A stretch of 64,000 nucleotides of DNA, from NCBI GenBank assembly GCA_977017575.1, contig CDRNVI010000020.1, positions 248,001-312,000 on the forward strand, in the 5' to 3' direction. The stretch is from Paramoeba atlantica (Eukaryota > Discosea). Under the pieces are notes generated by a model. The model was not told the DNA's origin, ran no database searches, and saw only the letters and a program-made list of their open reading frames with translations. Within the stretch, counting starts at the first letter, position 1. Each line of letters opens with the position of its first letter. Below, piece after piece: positions 61,380-64,000 of the stretch. The position numbers and the translations under genes were made by a program.

Positions 61380-63158
61380 ATGCACTATCTCGCTAGAGGG
61401 CATGAAACTTTCAACTTACAGGGAAAACTTGACGTGCCCACAGATACTCAGAACTTTGTATTGTGTCCGGAGTCCGAACTCCGCATCTTCCTACCCATTC
61501 CGTTTTCTCGCGATGATGGGGATTCCTCAATACCGAGTCATCTTGCTGAAGTCACTTTACTTGAGGAGCATAGAGCACATGCCGAGATCTTTGGCGCTCC
61601 CCTTCTTCCTGGGGTGGCCTACACCCTGCCTTGGGGCTGCTCCCTCGCCATCTTCTCCTGGACAGGATGCACCGTAAAATTTCAATGCACAAATTCGAAA
61701 ATACTCCACTCTGCGTATATTTCACGCTTCACCCCCATGCGTTTCTACGCTGAACTTCACAGCCTGCTTCACGAGGCCCGCCTGCGTGGCCTCCCCACCG
61801 AGGCCGCATCTCCCCCCTCCCCACCCCCTCTGGCCTCGCCCCGCACCCTCGTCCTCGGCCCGCCCTGCTCCGGCAAAACCACCCTGTGTCGTATCCTCCT
61901 GAACTACGCCGCCCGCTGCGGTCACACCCCCACCTTTCTCGAGCTCGACCCCCACGCCCCCCTCTCCGGTCCCCCCGGGGTCCTCACCGCCTGCACCTGG
62001 GACCACCCCAACGCGATCGATGAGGTCGCGGTGGCGGGGACCAACGGGCTGCATCTCCCGGTCGGGACCGCTCGCCCGTTCGAGGACCCCGCGGTTTATG
62101 CCCACGCCCTCGAGCGTCTCTGTCACCTCACCGAGCAGCGCCTCACGCATCACAGCAACGACACGGTGGCCTCCGGTGGGGTGGTCATTGACACCCCCCC
62201 CGGGATGGCGCTGGAGACTGTGGGGGGGGTGGTGGATCGGCTTCGTGTCACCCACGTCGTCGTGTTGGGCGACGACAGGTTGGCGCATGAAATCGCGAGC
62301 CGGGTGGGGAGCGGTCAACAAAATCGCGAGCAACAAAATCGCGAGCAACAAAATCGCGGTCAACAAAATCGCGGTCAACAAAATCGCGGTCAACAAAATC
62401 GCGATCAACCCCATCGCGGTCAACCAGGGGGTGAAGAAAAGGGTGACAACAATAGGGAGGGGAGAACCGCTGCCTTTTTAAAGGTAGGTGTGGAGTGTCT
62501 TCCTGTGTCGACCGGGGTGGTGGCACTTCCCTCCGGTTTCCGGGTGAGGGAGAACCTGCAACGGTGGTTCTACGGAGCCGCGTCGGTGCGGGTGAGTCCC
62601 GCGACCCACACCATTCCGTTAGAACGGGTGGAGTTCTTTCGTTTACACTCGAAGAAAGGGGAAAGGAGTAAACCCCTAACCTCTGAAAAGGTATTCGGGG
62701 GGGTAAAAAACATAAACGAGATGGAGAGGGGGGAGATGGCTTCGGCTGTCGAGGCTTCCCCTCTCCCTCACGCCCCGCTGCCTCGGGATTTACAACACAC
62801 GGTTGTGTACCTCATGCGGGGGGCTACCGCGAGTGATGCACTCTATGGCACCGTACTCTGTACGGCCGTGGTGCTGGAGTTAAATGTCCAGTCCCTGGTG
62901 CTCTCGTTGCCGTTCCTCGAGCCCTTGCCCAGGGACGCGAGCCAACGGGACGCACCGACGGAGGGAGGGGAGAGGCCGGGGAACCGGAGGGGGATGTGGG
63001 AGGCTGTTGCAGGGGCAGGGAAAACAAGACCTCAAGGGAGACGGGAAGGGTTGTACGGTGCAGCGCAAGCGTACCAAAGGGAGCAGAGTGCGGCGCCGGG
63101 AAAGATATCTAAGGTGATTGTTGTGGTGTCCAGTATAACGTGCGCGGATGTAGTGTAG
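61380..63158 (+). CDS. CLP1: CLP1-like polynucleotide kinase family protein (mRNA 3' processing)
   Basis: 592 residues. The N-terminal domain (NFVLCPESELRIFLPI, EIFGAPLLPGVAYTLPWG, AIFSWTGCTVKF) matches the CLP1 N-terminal beta domain. A Walker A follows at about residue 160 (GPPCSGKTTLCRILLNYAAR), then PTFLELDP, GVVIDTPPGMALE and THVVVLGDDRLAHEI, all CLP1/NOL9-family landmarks. CLP1 is a subunit of cleavage factor II in pre-mRNA 3'-end formation and, in animals, an RNA 5'-kinase. Here the P-loop is intact (Lys, Thr). The protein is about 165 residues longer than human CLP1. Much of this is an insert after LAHEI that holds a Gln-Asn-Arg repeat and a charged stretch; another low-complexity segment lies before the C-terminus (TDGGERPGNR-like). 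GC at third positions is very high from 61770 to 62300, lower at the start of the gene. Confidence 0.85.
   Translation: MHYLARGHETFNLQGKLDVPTDTQNFVLCPESELRIFLPIPFSRDDGDSSIPSHLAEVTLLEEHRAHAEIFGAPLLPGVAYTLPWGCSLAIFSWTGCTVKFQCTNSKILHSAYISRFTPMRFYAELHSLLHEARLRGLPTEAASPPSPPPLASPRTLVLGPPCSGKTTLCRILLNYAARCGHTPTFLELDPHAPLSGPPGVLTACTWDHPNAIDEVAVAGTNGLHLPVGTARPFEDPAVYAHALERLCHLTEQRLTHHSNDTVASGGVVIDTPPGMALETVGGVVDRLRVTHVVVLGDDRLAHEIASRVGSGQQNREQQNREQQNRGQQNRGQQNRGQQNRDQPHRGQPGGEEKGDNNREGRTAAFLKVGVECLPVSTGVVALPSGFRVRENLQRWFYGAASVRVSPATHTIPLERVEFFRLHSKKGERSKPLTSEKVFGGVKNINEMERGEMASAVEASPLPHAPLPRDLQHTVVYLMRGATASDALYGTVLCTAVVLELNVQSLVLSLPFLEPLPRDASQRDAPTEGGERPGNRRGMWEAVAGAGKTRPQGRREGLYGAAQAYQREQSAAPGKISKVIVVVSSITCADVV
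62316..62430 (+). repeat. in-frame 15-bp minisatellite inside CLP1
   Basis: Seven to eight copies of caacaaaatcgcg(a/g)(g/t) code for QQNRE/QQNRG repeats. The period is a multiple of three, so copy number can change without breaking the frame. Confidence 0.85.
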
Positions 63159-63426
63159 GGGAAGGGGTGAGTGGGGTATAGGGAATCGTGGAACGCATTC
63201 ATATTAGTTGTAGGCATTGAACTGGCATCTTGTTTGTATTCTACGTTTTGTGATTTCTTTTTATGGTTTATCTGATGGAACCCCTTCCTCTCAGGGCGCT
63301 ATTAGTGCCATTTTGTCGAAACCCGCGGCATTACATGTATGTAATCGTACAGTACAGTGTAAATTCATAACGTTTATATTTCATAATTATAGTTATTCAT
63401 GAAAGGGTGAATTCAACGTTTTTTGG
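63159..63426. other. intergenic, no gene seen
   Basis: T-rich spacer between CLP1 and the last LRR gene, with no coding signal and no repeat family recognised. Confidence 0.5.
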
Positions 63427-64000
63427 ATGATCTTTTTCCTCTTTGTCGTCCGCTTTCTTGGAGTACGCGCACCTGATACCACTAGCCCTCCTCTAAAACG
63501 GAAACGGTTGGACCAATTCACGACTCATACAGCCTCTGAAAGCTCTGATGAGGATCAATTGAAACGTTTTGTGGAGCATACTCATACACACACTTGTCTA
63601 GCTTTGATATGGAAAAATGAGTCTATTCGCGTGTGTTCTTGGAATGGGGTACGTTGCAACAAAGACTTTGAAATTATCGGGTTATGCCCTCACACACGGT
63701 GATTTTTGAAGCCGATGTCAATATGGATCAATATCGTTGTATCGGGCATATTCCCTCAGAGGAATTGGTCGATCCTCTCCAAAACTTCTCCATTTGGGGT
63801 CATATGCACACAGAAACTTTCGATTTTACTGTACTTCCTCCCAACTTAGAACGTTTGGTCATTGGTAAAAATTGGTTTGAAGGAATCGCAGATCTTTCTA
63901 AACTTCCAAACACATTGCGAGAACTTAATACTGCGCAGAATCGCTTTATCGGAGAAGTTGATTTATGTCACCTCCCTCCTCTACAAAAACTCGATTTGGC
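63427..64000 (+). pseudogene. LRR gene, frameshifted, runs off the window
   Basis: From the ATG at 63427: a hydrophobic start (FFLFVVRFLGV), a basic patch (LKRKRLDQF), an acidic Ser stretch (ASESSDEDQ) and an LRR cap (VCSWNGVRC). This frame stops at 63702. The LRR continues in another frame from about 63690 (VIFEADVNMDQ..) with at least four repeats (VLPPNLERLVIGKNWFEG, KLPNTLRELNTAQNRFIG) to the window edge. One frameshift between 63660 and 63705 separates them. It may be a true pseudogene or a single-base sequencing error. The hydrophobic start could be a signal peptide, unlike the other LRR genes here. Confidence 0.7.

Noticed and set aside
62316-62430. Minus-strand frame of repeats (LTAILLTAILL, FVDRDFVDRD)
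   Set aside because: These are antisense readings of the CLP1 minisatellite; its multiple-of-three period keeps all frames open.

Overview
The window looks like nuclear DNA of a unicellular eukaryote. The host genes are intronless, all on the + strand and well spaced, and they code for eukaryote-specific proteins: signal peptidase subunit SPC25, the DNA 3'-phosphatase part of PNKP, the 60S biogenesis factor REI1/ZNF622 and the RNA 3'-end factor CLP1. One-directional intronless gene files, together with retroelements ordered gag - tyrosine recombinase - RT/RNase H (the order known from VIPER/TATE of trypanosomatids), suggest a kinetoplastid or a relative. That placement is an inference; I could not test it by search.

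Layout. 1-3.2 kb: a TA-flanked pogo-like DNA transposon on the minus strand with a C48 (Ulp1-like) protease domain beside its DDE domain. 3.3-12.8 kb: host genes, namely three LRR genes (two ending in CaaX boxes), SPC25, a Ser-rich ORF with an LRR relic and a long coiled-coil protein, interrupted by a Merlin-type relic. 12.85-34.9 kb: a Tc1-like transposon followed by three tandem copies of a unit of about 8.6 kb. Each unit holds a truncated or whole Tc1 end, a 201-residue LRR gene, a 0.92-kb non-autonomous TA element, a Merlin relic and palindromic MITE pieces. In the first two units there is also a YR retroelement; the third unit shows the same locus without it. 35.3-38.4 kb: a 567-residue LRR gene and the PNKP-type phosphatase. 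38.4-51.5 kb: nested TA-flanked elements, a tRNA-like pseudogene and several broken hAT transposons. 51.7-58.3 kb: a second YR retroelement with inverted ends and an internal 60-bp satellite. 58.8-59.9 kb: three small TA-flanked MITEs. 59.9-64 kb: REI1, CLP1 and a frameshifted LRR gene running off the end.

How it fits together. The host set is mostly housekeeping (secretion, DNA end repair, ribosome maturation, mRNA 3' processing), mixed with an expanding LRR family. The LRR proteins share a plant-like repeat (LPxxLxxLxLxxNxFxGxI) and a Cys-Trp-Gly-Cys N-terminal cap. They fall into a CaaX-ending group (3353, 6428) and a group with an N-terminal KxRG..LP.EY motif (9220, 14624 and its copies, 35441). 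Transposons seem to be remodelling the family: one LRR gene is triplicated inside the transposon-bounded amplicon, one is reduced to a relic and one is frameshifted. At least five TIR families flanked by TA and carrying C/G homopolymers near their ends are present, each with autonomous or MITE-sized members.
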